From contig CM054145.1 in the NCBI GenBank assembly GCA_028751875.1, positions 50,099,128 to 50,163,127 of the forward strand: 64,000 nt of DNA. The letters are read 5' to 3'. Shown piece by piece: positions 47,253-58,565 of the stretch. Within the stretch, counting starts at the first letter, position 1. Every line of letters starts with the position of its first letter. Below the pieces are notes generated by a model. It searched no databases. It was not told the origin of the DNA and saw only the letters and a program-made list of their open reading frames with translations. Made by a program: the position numbers and the translations under genes. The stretch comes from Rapana venosa (taxonomy: Eukaryota > Mollusca > Gastropoda > Neogastropoda > Muricidae).

Positions 47253-47479
47253 CTGGGAGCTTTAATGACAAGACCTATATTAAATGTTGGTATGTTTCAA
47301 AATGTTACATTGAAATTGTCTTCAGCCAAGACAGGCAGCTCTTAAGCGTAACAACCTGCAATCTCCTGTATATAAGATTAAAAAAAAAACACCTCTGAAG
47401 TCTGAGAGTGGCTGTCTATAGGCCTAATATGGCGAGGTACTTTTTTGGTTTCGCGAGATATTTTTTTGTTGGTTTTCGT

Positions 47480-47590
47480 TCCTCCTAGCTCCACCAATGG
47501 TGAGGTTTTTCTGTATGCAATCCTTTGCCCACATTTTAAGGTAGCTGCATTCCGACTTCGGGGACAATGTCTAATTACAACATCAGTGTA
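47480..47590 (+). repeat. Repeat-7 core
   Basis: CTAGCTCCACCAATGGTGAG, GTATGCAATCC, AGGTAGCTGCATTCCGAC. Matches 44100-44190 (reverse) and 59528-59620. Confidence 0.65.
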
Positions 47591-47689
47591 CAAGCTTTTT
47601 TTTTTAAAATTAAAAATAAATTTGTCATCCCTTCCTACCAGCGCGGAAATTGTTCTTGTGATTATTTCCGTCCCAGGGGAGATTTCTGA

Positions 47690-47968
47690 TTAAAGACCTG
47701 GCCTCTTCCGAAAAACTGAACGGGTTTTTAACGTGTGGGTAAGATGTTCTACGTGTGTTTGTACATGGGACTTTGCTTAATAGTATCATTCAAAAGAGGG
47801 AGTAGAGTTGGTATTACTGATGTTATTGTTAACTTCGAGGGGGAAATCCCCTTGAACAGGTGTTTTGGTGCTAGCTCGAACCTCATAATTATTATGATGG
47901 AGATCAAAGATATGCCGCACCATCAGATCGCAAGCTCAATGCTGTAACCACTAGGCTATCCTACCCCC
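47690..47968 (-). repeat. SINE-2, decayed
   Basis: Minus strand: GGATAGCCTAGTGGTTACAG head, then GTTCAAGGGGATTTCC, and TTAAAAACCCGTTCAG. About 75% like 44333-44678 by eye. A poly-C (47965-47983) abuts the head. Confidence 0.75.
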
Positions 47969-48120
47969 CCCCCCCCCCCCCCCACTTCAGACGTGATGCT
48001 TGAAAAGTCCTACACAAACACAAACTTCTCATCTAAAGTGTACAACAACACAGGACCTCGTAAAACCAGCCTCTGAAGGACAGGAAAGGAATTTCAAGTG
48101 TCCGTTTCGATAGAATCGCC

Positions 48121-48270
48121 ACATCTGGTGAATTAAGGATGGGGTTTTTTACGATCTCCCTGATCAACTTCAAATGCAGACCCCCCAGTGCCTTAATTCA
48201 CCTTCTTGAATATACACATGCAGAAGATCAAAACATGGACGTTAAAGATCCTGTAACTTATGTCAAGACT
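48121..48270 (+). repeat. SINE-6 body fragment
   Basis: GGTGAATTAAGGATGGGG, ACGATCTCCCTGATCAACTT, CCAGTGCCTTAATTC, CATGCAGAAGATC, ACGTTAAAGATCC. The head is missing, and where 44969 has (GT)n this copy has only a short CTTGAATATACA. Confidence 0.78.
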
Positions 48271-49190
48271 TTGATAGCACTGGCCAAGACTCCAGGGAAG
48301 AGTACAAGGAGGGAGACGAAAAGGCAGACAGAGAAAACGATGGGAAGACAACATCAGAGAGTGGATTGGCTTTGAGTGGAATGATTTGCTACAGAAAGCT
48401 AAAAAGCATGGGAATGGAGGAAGCTGCTTTCAAAATTTTCAGCGGTAGGCCTACCCCACAACCGTCCACTTCACTACGGGATAGATGAAGGTGAAGGTGA
48501 TAGTCCAATCCTCCCAGTCAGGTGGTAGTGGTGAAATCATCTACAATATCCACCCCCCCCCCCCCCCCCCCCCTAATTAGGCCTAAAAAAGTAAGGAAAA
48601 TATGTGAAGTTTAAACAGAAAAAAGAAAAAAAAATGAAACAGCCCTGTACATTGCCTAAAACAACAAACAAAACAAACAAAAAGAAAACTGTTTCACATA
48701 TAGGCATAGTATTTTTCCCCCTCTTTGACATATAACCATACATTAAACATAGTCTCACCCCCCCCCCCCCCCCCCCCCTTTTAAAGTAATATTGAAAAAG
48801 AAAAAAAGAAACGTGTAATGAATTACTGTCAAATTATTTGAACATTTTATGCCCTCTGTAATGCATAAGTGAATCCAGTATTTTAGAAGCGTAATGGCTT
48901 TATTAGCTGTATCGTAAACCAGGAAACATCGAGTAGATATCGTCCATTTCTCTTGACTTGCCACAGCACCAAGGGAAACTTTATTTTGAAAACACAGCCC
49001 TGTATTTTCACATTCTCTGGCATTCTGCTTTAGGCCTATTCTCATTTGGCTTGGTAGGCTATCTTTAGCCTCAACTTCGCTCTGTTCGCGCGATTGTGTC
49101 TGTTTTAAATTGCGACGTAAGGCTTCCGCAAGTGATGTTTACAACACAAGCATTGCTGAAGAAATGTTTAGAATTTATCACTTTCGACCG
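48271..49190. other. Anonymous sequence with poly-C tracts
   Basis: Poly-C at 48552-48573 and 48758-48778. The 49075-49140 stretch is relatively CpG-rich (TTCGCGCG, TTGCGACG). Confidence 0.5.
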
Positions 49191-49195
49191 TACAG

Positions 49196-49249
49196 ATGAA
49201 GACAATTGTTAAGACCTTGATAATGGGACCTTTGAGTATCACTATGAAT
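49196..49249 (+). other. Possible first coding exon
   Basis: ATG at 49196 opens 18 codons (MKTIVKTLIMGPLSITMN) that end exactly at a strong-looking donor, AAT|GTAAGT. CpG-rich sequence lies just upstream. No homologue recognised. Very short. Confidence 0.2.
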
Positions 49250-49429
49250 GTAAGTGCGGCGTATTTATTGCATGGACTTTTTATGAGTTGCAGGCACAGC
49301 AGCACGGTAAACCTTCAAAATGAGAGCAACGGCTGTAGGCATATAGCTTTTGATGCTTAAACAGAAGGCAGTAATTTATTCCTGAATTGTCAAACGTTTA
49401 CTAAGAAGCAGTCTGAACAAACAACTCGC

Positions 49430-49436
49430 GCGCGCG

Positions 49437-49471
<35 letters not shown>

Positions 49472-49487
49472 CAACAAAAAGACTCCA

Positions 49488-49540
<53 letters not shown>

Positions 49541-49590
49541 ACACACCCACCCCACACACAAATCCAACAAAAAGACCCACCCCCCCCCCA
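49430..49590. repeat. CA and poly-C block
   Basis: (CG)n/(CA)n 49428-49470, about 36 C at 49490-49526, (CA)n 49527-49560 and another C run 49579-49589. Confidence 0.95.
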
Positions 49591-49688
49591 TGAATTTACA
49601 CATTACCTCAGGCTGACACCTGGTGGTCTACAAAAACTGCAGTGCAGCTGTACCTATCTGGTACAAAGTGCTGGGGTTTTGACCTAGT

Positions 49689-49746
49689 GAAAATCTGAGA
49701 TTTATTAAGGAAATTTACAGTGAACCTGTGGTGTTCTTTGAACAAT

Positions 49747-49819
<73 letters not shown>

Positions 49820-49863
49820 GAATACCACAGGTTCACTGTAAATTTAATAAATCTAAGATTTTC
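49689..49863. repeat. Foldback: ~50-bp inverted arms around a (CA)n loop
   Basis: The left arm 49689-49740 and right arm 49817-49863 are complementary with a few mismatches and a small indel. Both contain AAATCT, TTTACAGTGAACCTGTGG and its complement. The loop is (AC)n of about 75 bases. Confidence 0.9.
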
Positions 49864-50023
49864 AGATCTTGAAATTGATGTGAAATGTCCAATGATATTG
49901 ATGAAAAAAACCCCCAAAACTTGTCACTCTTCTTAGACTTGTGACATTGTGTGTGTGTGATTTTTGCAGATATTAGTTTTCCTGCATCTGTGATGTAACT
50001 TGCACATGCACATGATAGGGATT

Positions 50024-51350
50024 GACTAATACCAGATCTGAATGACAAAACCCACTAGTTATAATGACGAATGTCTTGCAAAGTTGTCAGAAATGGAGAC
50101 TTAAGTCAATCCAAATACTAAAATACTTATTTTTCATAGCAGGAAAAATGCTTATGATGTGTTCGTTTTGAACAGCAAAACTGAAAAATTAGAAGTAATA
50201 AATTCCTTTAAAATATTTGAGAATTTTCTAAAATGTGCATATTTTTTGCTTATTGTTTTGAACAATAAAAATGTAGCAGTCATGAATTCATCAGAATATT
50301 TCAGAATTGAATTTTGTAAAGTGTGCACAATTTTTAAAGGAAAGAAACCTGGTTATGAGTAAGGATTTAGAAAAGTATTTTGATTATGTGGACAGCTAAG
50401 TGTAGACTAGGCTACATGGGTCACTAGGTGTAGGTACATACATGTGTTTAACTAGGCCATTTTATCAGTTAAGTGTAGTTATAAATTTTATCCCTTCCTT
50501 TTATGTACTTTTCACATGAATGTGTGTATGTGTGTGTGTGTGTGCCCTTGTTGTCAGTAGTAGATCTTCAGTATTACGTCCTTCCACTAAATAGTGATAT
50601 CAGATGGGTAAAGTATGTGTGTGTGTGGGGAGGGGTATGCTCATAACTAATCAGTTGCAGTGTCATGTGTGTGTTTCATAGGTAAACAAAGTTTGTGTAA
50701 TCAGCAGCAATGCCTCCAGTCTTCTGTATTGCATGATTGAGACCTACAAAAAGCTCCACAACATTCAACATGGTGACAGTAGTAGAGTAATTATGTTAAT
50801 TTTTTTTTAATGACTTAAGAGACGGGATAGCCTAGTGGTCAGAACATTGCGCTCGCAATCTGACGAGGGCTCAATTCCTGTTCAAGGGGATATTGTCCCC
50901 TGGAGTTAACATCAGTGCCGACTCCACTATCCCCAAAAGTCCTTCGGATGAGACTATAAACCAAGGCCCCGTGTGCGAACGCACGCAGAACATCTTGCCC
51001 ACATGTTAAATCCTATTCCGCTTTTCGTAAGAGTAGGCCATTGTGTGCCGGTAGGAACAGATGGCAAAATTTACAAAACCGCATACACACGGGGACTGGA
51101 TGTAAAAAAAGCACACAAGTGCTTATTCCATTATCCTCAATATAAAAGAATAAAATAAAATGAAATAGATAAAATAAGTCATGCTGTGACCAGACCAGCC
51201 ATGTTGATGTATTACCCAGGCCTATAGCATCATGTAAGTCAGCAGGCCCCTCTTACTGTGTCTGATAAAGCTTGTAGGACTGGTGCTGTTGGGTGCTTCT
51301 GTACAAATAAAAGGTCAAGACTAGTAGCTGTAAAAATCTCAGCTAGATAT
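50024..51350 (+). repeat. Duplicated segment, copy 1
   Basis: Matches 53803-54905: CAGATCTGAATGACAAAACC, GGAGACTTAAGTCAATCC, GCAGGAAAAATGC, GACAGCTAAGTGTAGAC, and after the SINE, CTGTGACCAGACCAGCCAT and TTGTAGGACTGGTGCTG. Identity is moderate. Confidence 0.82.
50819..51158 (+). repeat. SINE-2, full length, plus strand
   Basis: GACGGGATAGCCTAGTGGTC head; the B box is weaker (GGGCTCAATTCCTG). Then CTGGAGTTAACATCAGTG, AAAGTCCTTCGGATGAGAC, AAAATTTACAAAACCGC, GCACACAAGTGCTTATTCC and ATATAAAAGAATAAAATAAA. Inserted in copy 1 of the duplicated segment. Confidence 0.9.
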
Positions 51351-51552
51351 CTAGAATAGACGCTGATAAGACTGGCCTGACAAACATTGATAAGAATTCA
51401 GATGGTAAACACAGATGTAAAACTGAAAGGAAAGACCCCCATACAAAATAAAAGATGAGTGTGGAGGTAAGCGTGAGGGTGGGATGGTTGGTTGGGTGTT
51501 TCATGTTTTATCATGTATTTCCTTTACGCATGTTCATTTCTGTGTGTCACAG

Positions 51553-51606
51553 GTTCCTGTACCAGGCTGGAGTGGATGAACCACAACTGGATCAGAGAGA
51601 AGTACT
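51553..51606 (+). other. Possible internal exon
   Basis: After a pyrimidine-rich TTTCTGTGTGTCACAG acceptor, one frame reads FLYQAGVDEPQLDQREVLR. No clear donor: the frame runs into a microsatellite and LINE-D tail. Weak. Confidence 0.2.
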
Positions 51607-51611
51607 GCGTG

Positions 51612-52755
51612 TGTGTGTCAAAGTCAAAGTCAAACTTTTATTTTCAGATGGTACATTGAATAAGCAGTGCATTTGCTTTTTTTTCATCAAGCCATCTATC
51701 TAAAGAAAAAAAAAGAGAGAAAACAAGATAATATATATATGCAGACATAGAATAAAAAAACCCTAATCAATGATAAACCATACAAATCAAACAAGAAAAG
51801 ACAATAACATGTGCATACATGGAATTAAAAACAAAACAAAAAACCCTGAACAGTATCAAGCTATGCAATTCAAATAATTCAAAAATCTTGAAAATATATC
51901 CATCATAATACAAACAAGAAACATAGTAAAACCAAACCAAACCAAAACAAAGAAGACAAAACAAAAATACAAAATAAAAATAAAAAGACACACCAACTGC
52001 TTCCCCCTCCGCACACACATACACACAAAAACCTTCAACCATACAAACAACTGAATAAAACAAACAAAAAAAGATAAACCAACAAGAACAACCACAACAA
52101 GCAAATAAAACAAACACAAACATACGTACACAACAACAACAGTGACAATAACTAACATAAGACAAGAATAACAGCAAAAACAAATGAAGTACAATATAGA
52201 ACTAACAAAAGACGAAAAAAAAAGTCCAAAATACCCCCTCCCCCTCCCCAAGAAAACCACCCTAAAACCCAAAACAAACACACAAAAAGCAAAATAAACC
52301 AGAACTCCACCCCCATCACCACCAACAATAACAACAACAACAACAACCAATGGATATAAACAGAGTGGATGGGTGTGGATGGGAGTGTGTGTGTGTGTGG
52401 ATGGGTCTGTGTGTGTATGGATGGGTGTGTGTGTGTGTAAAATTTAAAAATCAATTTTTTTTCTAAATGGTACAGTGAATAAGCACTACATTTGCTCTGT
52501 ATGTATGTGTATGTGTATCAGATGGACAGCTCAGTCTCTGTGACAAAAGCAGCTGTACACTGCAGGTCCTCCCAGTCCCCATACAGCTTCTTGGCCAGTG
52601 GGGTGGTATGGGTCAGTCAGGCCAGACCCTCTTTCCCAGTGCTGCCTCGTGTAGCGGGCAGGACTGCATCATGTGTTCTGTTGTCTGGCTGCCAGTCTGG
52701 CAAAGGCACTCCTGTGTGTGGCCCACATGGAGGTTCATGAACATGGTCGGTTAGG
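51612..52755 (-). pseudogene. LINE-D 3' end, minus strand
   Basis: Minus strand from 52755: NMFMNLHVGHTQECLCQ, then TGSQTTEHMMQSCPLHEA, the Cys/His-containing C-terminal motif known from several non-LTR elements, then a stop. An A/C-rich (plus-sense) 3' UTR leads to the tail AAAAGTTTGACTTTGACTTT at 51612-51636. The UTR contains a ~40-bp direct repeat (51637-51672 and 52455-52496). Confidence 0.7.
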
Positions 52756-52799
52756 TGGTTGTTTTTTCTGCTCCTGAACCTGAATAGAAACTGATATAA

Positions 52800-53150
52800 A
52801 AATACAGAACTCTGATTGCATGTTGAAAAGAATGATTTTTGTTTTACTGTGGCAAAACTACAATTTTTAATGTTTGTGGACTCCCCCCCCCTCTTTTTTT
52901 TCCCCTCCCTTTTTTCAAAGTAGTCTTAAAATGATTAGCACTATTGTGCTCTAAACTATTTCCTAATTGTTCTTTCAAAAAGTCAACTTAAGTTGAATGG
53001 TAGCAGGGGTAAAACACTGACTTTAATGTGCTTAGGTTTTTGTTTGTTTGTGTATGTGTGCGCGCGTGTGGGAGGGTGGTGGGTTGGGGGGGGACGTGTG
53101 GTTTCATTTTCCTTACAAAAGTATTTTCGTTGTGGTGACTTGTTGGGTGC

Positions 53151-53197
<47 letters not shown>

Positions 53198-53450
53198 CTC
53201 TTTTTTAGGGGGAAGGGGGGTTATGAGGAGGGTTATTTCTTCAACATGTTAAGAAAAAAAACCCAGTGTTAAACTATTGCTAAAAAGCTACAACTGTACT
53301 GAAAATTGGCATTGCTGGGATAGAGAGCTGCTGAACAGTTTTTTGAGGGATGGCAGGTATTCATGTGTTTCCCTATTTGCTTCATTTCTTTGGGATGTGA
53401 TGTTATATGTATTACTATACAGATTCTGTTTGCACATGTTGTTATCTGTA
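52800..53450. other. Anonymous sequence with TG tract
   Basis: (TG)n at 53153-53196. G-rich 53066-53095. No gene recognised. Confidence 0.5.
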
Positions 53451-53459
53451 TGTTTACAG

Positions 53460-53543
53460 GGTAGGTGTACAGAGATGGCTGAAGACATGGAAGGGGAACA
53501 ATCAGGAGGCGTCTCCAGCCTACCCCATTCAGTTTTAAAGTGA
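53460..53543 (+). other. Possible terminal exon
   Basis: The acceptor TCTGTATGTTTACAG precedes a frame reading GRCTEMAEDMEGEQSGGVSS...LPHSVLK and a stop. No homologue recognised. Confidence 0.2.
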
Positions 53544-53802
53544 TAAATTTGTATATGTGCGTTTGCTTGTATGTGTGCATATTGACAACTCTTCTGTCAT
53601 TAAAAAAAAAATGATAGGGGTTTGGGGCAAAGGGAAGAGACTTTCTTCCCTACTAGTTTCATTATTTGAAAATGGCTGAATGATTTCTTACAGATAATAG
53701 ATATTTCCCTATTAAAGCAGACTTGAATTTACCAGTATTTGATATTGACAGATATCTCATGTGACTTGTGCTGGTATATTCAGATAATAAAAGTTATGTT
53801 CA

Positions 53803-54905
53803 CTTATACCTGATCTGAATGACAAAAGCCACAATATCTCGCAAAGGTTGTGTCAGGAATGGAGACTCTTAAGTCAATCCAGATTTTAAAATAAACTTTT
53901 TTTTCTTTGCAGGAAAAAGCACTTTTGTTGTATTTGTATTTAACAATGAAAAATTAGGTAATTAATTCATTTAGATATTTGAGGGTGCAATCTTGTAAAA
54001 CTGGGGCTTTTTTTTTTTACAGCAAAGAAAACTGTTTATGAGCAAGAATTGAAAGTGGTGCCGTCATTATTGCAGACAGCTAAGTGTAGACACTTGGTTG
54101 ATGGCTAAACCTGCATACTGGGTAGTGTAGATGTTGTAAGTTATATCCCTTCCTTGCATATACCTTTCATATGAGTCCCTTTGCCTTTCATTTGAGTCAC
54201 CTGCCTTTCAGATGAGTAGTATTCTAGTACCTTTCAGACGAGTCACCTGATCTGTGTATGTGAGCTTATGTATTCAATTCCAGTGCAATGTCGGAATGCT
54301 CAAAGTAAGTAAAGTTTGTTTAGACACCAGCATGGCCTGAAGTCTTTTATATGATTGATTGAAACCTTAACGACAAAGGACATGGAGGCAGTGGTAAAAG
54401 CAGTACAGTATAAGGTAAAAAAGGTAAAGGAGTCCCATAACCTATAAGGTCGTAGGGGAGCGAGGCGTCAGAGACCTCACTTCTCTAGGGCCAGCATATT
54501 GAGGGCGGCGCCCATCTCCTCTCCCTCGCTGCTTTACCTTCCCTGACCCTAAAGAGGGCAGGTACCCATTAAAAGCTGGGTGAACTGGGGGAACTGTACT
54601 GAAGCCAAGGCGCACAAACGGTCACCCATCCAACTGGTAACCACGCTTGACGCTGCTTAACTTGGCTGGGGGAAGCGAGTGCTCCGACCACTGAGCTATC
54701 CTGTCCCCAGTACAGTATATACATTAAAAAAGAAAAAAGATTTCAGTCATACTGTGACCAGACCGGCCATTCTGCTGATTTACCCAGGCCTTCAGCATTG
54801 TTGTACTCGGTGTAAGATGGCAGATCCCTCTTGCTGTGTCTGGTACAGGCTTGTAGGACTGGTGCTGCTGGTTGCTTCAGCGCCAATAAAAAGTTTTTTT
54901 TAAGA
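53803..54905 (+). repeat. Duplicated segment, copy 2
   Basis: Matches 50024-51350 over most of its length, but carries a SINE-3 where copy 1 carries a SINE-2. Confidence 0.82.
54413..54708 (-). repeat. SINE-3, tRNA/5S chimeric SINE (good copy)
   Basis: Flanked by an 11-bp target duplication AGTACAGTATA (54402-54412 and 54709-54719). Minus strand: a tRNA 5' half (GGACAGGATAGCTCAGTGG, TCGGAGCACTCGCTTC; 54708-54664), then at 54663-54619 a segment matching the 5S rRNA internal control region (AAGTTAAGCAGCGTC, TTGGATGGGTGACCG), then the body GCGCCTTGGCTTCAG, AATGGGTACCTGCCC and TATAGGTTATGGGACTCC, ending TTTACC(T)n. About 296 bp. Confidence 0.9.
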
Positions 54906-56180
54906 CCCATGGAGTACGATTGTCATTGCAGGTTATCAAGACTTTTTTGTGTGTTTTTTGTTGTTGTTACAAACTTTGAAAATGATTATCAGGTTGAGAT
55001 TGAGAAATGCATACAGTTTCAAGTCATTATGACTTTTGAACTGAATTTAGGAATAAAATCTTTTTCAGTGAGAAAACTGGGTTTGTCAGGCTCATTTAGT
55101 ACAGTGAAGGTCAGCTTAAGTGCCACATATTTTCTGTTGGTCATTATAACTCAAAATAACAAAATTAATTAATTGACAGGTAGTAGATAAAAACATATTC
55201 ACTTGACATTCTAGGAATAATTATTTGGTATTCCAAGAATAAAAAGGCAGCTTGCACATTTGAATTGTAAAGTAGCTGAAATATGGTAAAGTTTTGCATT
55301 TTCTAGATATTCTGAATGTATGTAATTTACAATTAAAACATAAAGGTTATGAGTATCATGCTGAATATTACATCCTAGTAAAATTTTTCATTGCATTACT
55401 TATCTTTGGCTGTTTTGTCTGTCATTTCATTCCCATAGACACCACAACCTACTGGCACCCAGTGGAAGTCTTATTTCAACTATGTGAATAATAGGATGTA
55501 TCACATTTTCAAAAAAGATCTATTTTTGGCTTTAGCCTCATTTTGAAGATAAGAATCCATTCCTCAGGATCCTTTGAGGATCGTAATTATAATTGCATAA
55601 TACAAAGTTGATTTAAAAATATTGCCGATTGCTGTATAAGAAGTTAAACTGTGAAAATTGCATCAGTTTTGTAATTCCATAGCAAACTGTCTTTGTCTTG
55701 TTTTGTTTGTTTTTTGTCAGGAGAAAATACATGTGAAAAAATCATAAAAGATTTCATGTCAGGTAAAAGTGCTCAGCTTATGTAATGTGTTTCAAAGCTG
55801 AAAATGCCCATGAAAATAATTTAAAACAAAACAAAACATGAGGAGTGTTTAAGATAGTTCCTGAACTCTTTGGACAGTATTGTAATGTTAATATTATCCC
55901 TAACTTTGCAAGTTAAACATATTGCATGTGTAATGTGAGTAGGATTTTGGAACTAGGTTATTGTGTTATACTCTGTGCCTTAAATATATAAAGATTGTTT
56001 AAGAGTAAAATTGAATTGAAAATGTGTGTGCGTGTGAGAGAGAGTGAGTGTGTATGCAAAGTACTGCAATGTTTTTATTCTTACATGTGTATTTCTGTGT
56101 TTGCAGGTTTTGTGGATCAAGACAGCTGAGCGCATCAAAAGAGACTGAACAAGTATTCTGTTTAATAAGAGTGTGACTGT
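54906..56180. other. Anonymous AT-rich sequence
   Basis: No repeat family from this window. At 56107-56148 an acceptor (TTTCTGTGTTTGCAG) is followed in frame by VLWIKTAERIKRD and a stop, a possible short terminal exon. Confidence 0.35.
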
Positions 56181-56189
56181 GGGTGTGGG

Positions 56190-56590
56190 TTTGTTGTATT
56201 GTATTGTTCTGTATTGTATTTTTATGTCATTTCAATCATGGCAGATTTCTCTGTGACAAAGATCTGGGGTGCTTTTCTTGGAGAGTGCATGTGACCATCA
56301 GCGTGTGTGGATGGATGGTTTATTATTTTTCTGTTCATATAATGCGGTTTTGTGTTCCTGTGAGGGTGGCTTTTTTTCCTTCAGAATTTTGCATTTTGCC
56401 AGGAACAACTCTTTTGTTGCCATGGATTTTATATGTGCACTAACTCTGCATAGCACATGGGACCTCATCTGTTGCCTCATCCAAAAGACTGACACCCAGA
56501 CCACCACTCAAGGCCTAGTGGATGGGGGAAAGGTTCGGCTCCAAATGGGAATCGAGTGTGGACTTAGAGCTTTCTAGATGGATATGCTTC
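56190..56590 (-). repeat. SINE-5
   Basis: Minus strand: head with CACTCGATTCCC B-box-like sequence near 56555, GAGTGGTGGTCTGGGTGTC, TTGGATGAGGCAACAGATG, GAGAAATCTGCCATGATTG and a tail AATACAATACAGAACAATAC. The tail differs from that of 39514-39966. Confidence 0.75.
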
Positions 56591-57240
56591 CTGTACACGG
56601 CTGCTCAAAACAGAAAAAACTCGACTCTTTAGTTGGCGGCTGGAACTTTCACTCTGTAACCTAAATTCCATCTGGCTGCTATCTAGGCACCGCACAGTCA
56701 GAGGTCCAAGTCTAGCATCTGGCTGTGCCTGCACTCATTCCTTCTTTGCCGTCTATTAGCGACTGGGCAAATTTTTATTTTAAAGGCTTTTTTATCATAG
56801 GCTGCCGGATTTCCTACAATTTGTACAGTGTTCATACTTTAGTGAACAAAACTTAAATATCTGCTTTACCTGTTTGTGGTGACGGTTGTACCATTTGTTT
56901 TGGTTAACTATTTTTAAACCTTTTTTTTTTTTTACAAACACTGTGTCTCCCAAGAAACGAAGGGCTGAGTGTCAGCTTGCTCCTGATTTTCAGAGGCAAA
57001 GCATCTTTATCTGTGAGGAATTTTGTGGATTTTTCTTTTAACCAGACTGTTTTCTCTTTTGTATGTGCCATTTGTATTATGTGAACCTTCTACTTGATGG
57101 TGTAGTTTGTCAACACTTTATTTGTTTGAGTGCTACTGTGTTTACTTGTGCTTTGTTGAATTTTTTAAAGTTCACCTACTTTGTGTCAGTACTTGTCTGA
57201 GCATCAGCAAACTGTGTATGTTTATAATATATTCGTGCGT
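56591..57240. other. Anonymous sequence
   Basis: Nothing recognised. Confidence 0.5.
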
Positions 57241-57245
57241 CAGTG

Positions 57246-57640
57246 CATTTTCTGTGTGTGTGTGTGTTAGTGTGTGTGCAGGGGTGTGTGTGTGCGTGTG
57301 TTTGCACATGGTGTGTGTGTGTTTTGCATGGTGTGTGTGTGTGCGCGCATGCGTGTGTGCATGCGTATATGCGAGTGTGTGTGTGATGGGCCACAGCACC
57401 TACATGTACACAGGTGTTTTCTGGCTGTGTCAGTTTCAAGTTGTTTGTTTTCTCAAGCACATGTGTGCCTTGTGCATATTCTTATAGTTACATGTGTGTG
57501 GTGTGCACGTGCACGCGTGTGAGTGTGTGTGTGTATGTGTGTGCTTATGTGTGAGTATAGGGTATGCGTGTATGTATTTGTGTCATTTTGTGTCTGCTTG
57601 TGTGTGTGTATGTGTGTGTGCACATGCGCTCATGTGTGTG
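57246..57640. repeat. Degenerate (TG)n region
   Basis: Interrupted TG/CG-rich tracts over about 400 bases. Open frames here are compositional. Confidence 0.9.
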
Positions 57641-57649
57641 TGTTTATTT

Positions 57650-57752
57650 ATTTTGTTTATTCTTTTATTTCGAGGATAATGGAATAAACACTCATGTGGT
57701 TTTTTACATCCAGTCCCCATGTATATGCAGTTTTGTAAATTTTGTCACCATT
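57650..57752 (-). repeat. SINE-2 body, 3' end fragment
   Basis: Plus-sense TTATTCTTTTATTTCGAGG, ATAATGGAATAAACACTC, TTTTTTACATCCAGTCCCC and GTTTTGTAAATTTTGTCACC; the last ~100 bases of SINE-2, reverse orientation. Confidence 0.82.
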
Positions 57753-58261
57753 TTGTGTGTGAGTGTGTGTGTTTTCTTTCTGCTTTTTGTTGTTGGCTGC
57801 TTTGATGTCAAAGTGTAGGCCTGTGTGCAATTTGTTCTTTTTTACACAACACAGAACTGAGAAGTAGATACACATTTGATCACAACAATTTCTTAACATG
57901 ATCAGAAAATGCTTTTTGTATAGTATCAGAAACATCAGTGAAATAAAAACCTGAGTCATTTGTGAGGTATCTTTGCTTGATGATAGTGTAGGATACTGAC
58001 AAGACATCTGTTTTCTACTGTGTTCTCGGGGCTATAATTATGAGCTGTACTGGAATTGGTTCATGAACAAACCTTCAGCTGTAGCAAGGATACGGCTAAA
58101 AGCTGATGAAACAGTAGACTGTATACGTGCTGTAACGCCTGACCAGCAGGAGTGTTTATAGAGAAGTCAGATAGCTGACACTAATGACTGCCCCAGACTC
58201 TCTCCCCACGCTCTCCATCACCCTGCCTCTCACGCCGCTGGCTGCGCGCGGTAGCCTGTTA

Positions 58262-58553
58262 GTAGTAGTAAGTATGTTCTTTCGAGCCAGAAGGCCCATA
58301 GAGCCGGAGCTTATCCCGGTTTCTGTAGCGTTAAGCGAACTGATGGTTTTTCACCACCCCTGTGACAGGACGCTAGTCTGTCGCCAGATACTTCCACAGC
58401 AGAGCTGGTACCCACTTGTACACCTGGGTGGAGTGAGGAAAATAGGAGTAAAGTGTCTTTCCCAAGGACACAACACCGAGCCGAGCGGGGATCGAACCCG
58501 CGACCTCTGGATCACGAGTTGACCGCCTAAACCACTCGACCACGGTGCCTCCT
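58262..58553 (-). repeat. SINE-4 (tRNA-headed), intact
   Basis: Perfect 12-bp target duplication GGTAGCCTGTTA (58250-58261 and 58554-58565). Minus strand: AGGAGGCACCGTGGTCGAG and TGGTTTAGGCGG (A box region), GGTCGCGGGTTCGATCCCCG (B box), then the body GTGTTGTGTCCTTGGGAAAG, ACTTTACTCC and TCCACCCAGGTGTACAAG, and a TAC-rich tail. About 292 bp; likely the youngest SINE here. Confidence 0.93.
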
Positions 58554-58565
58554 GGTAGCCTGTTA

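Noticed and set aside
52492..52740. Plus-strand 82-codon frame
   Set aside because: Shadow of the minus-strand LINE-D C-terminal region, which carries the recognisable Cys/His motif.
54619..54663. 5S rRNA gene
   Set aside because: Only about 45 nt of the internal region are present, embedded in a SINE with target duplications.
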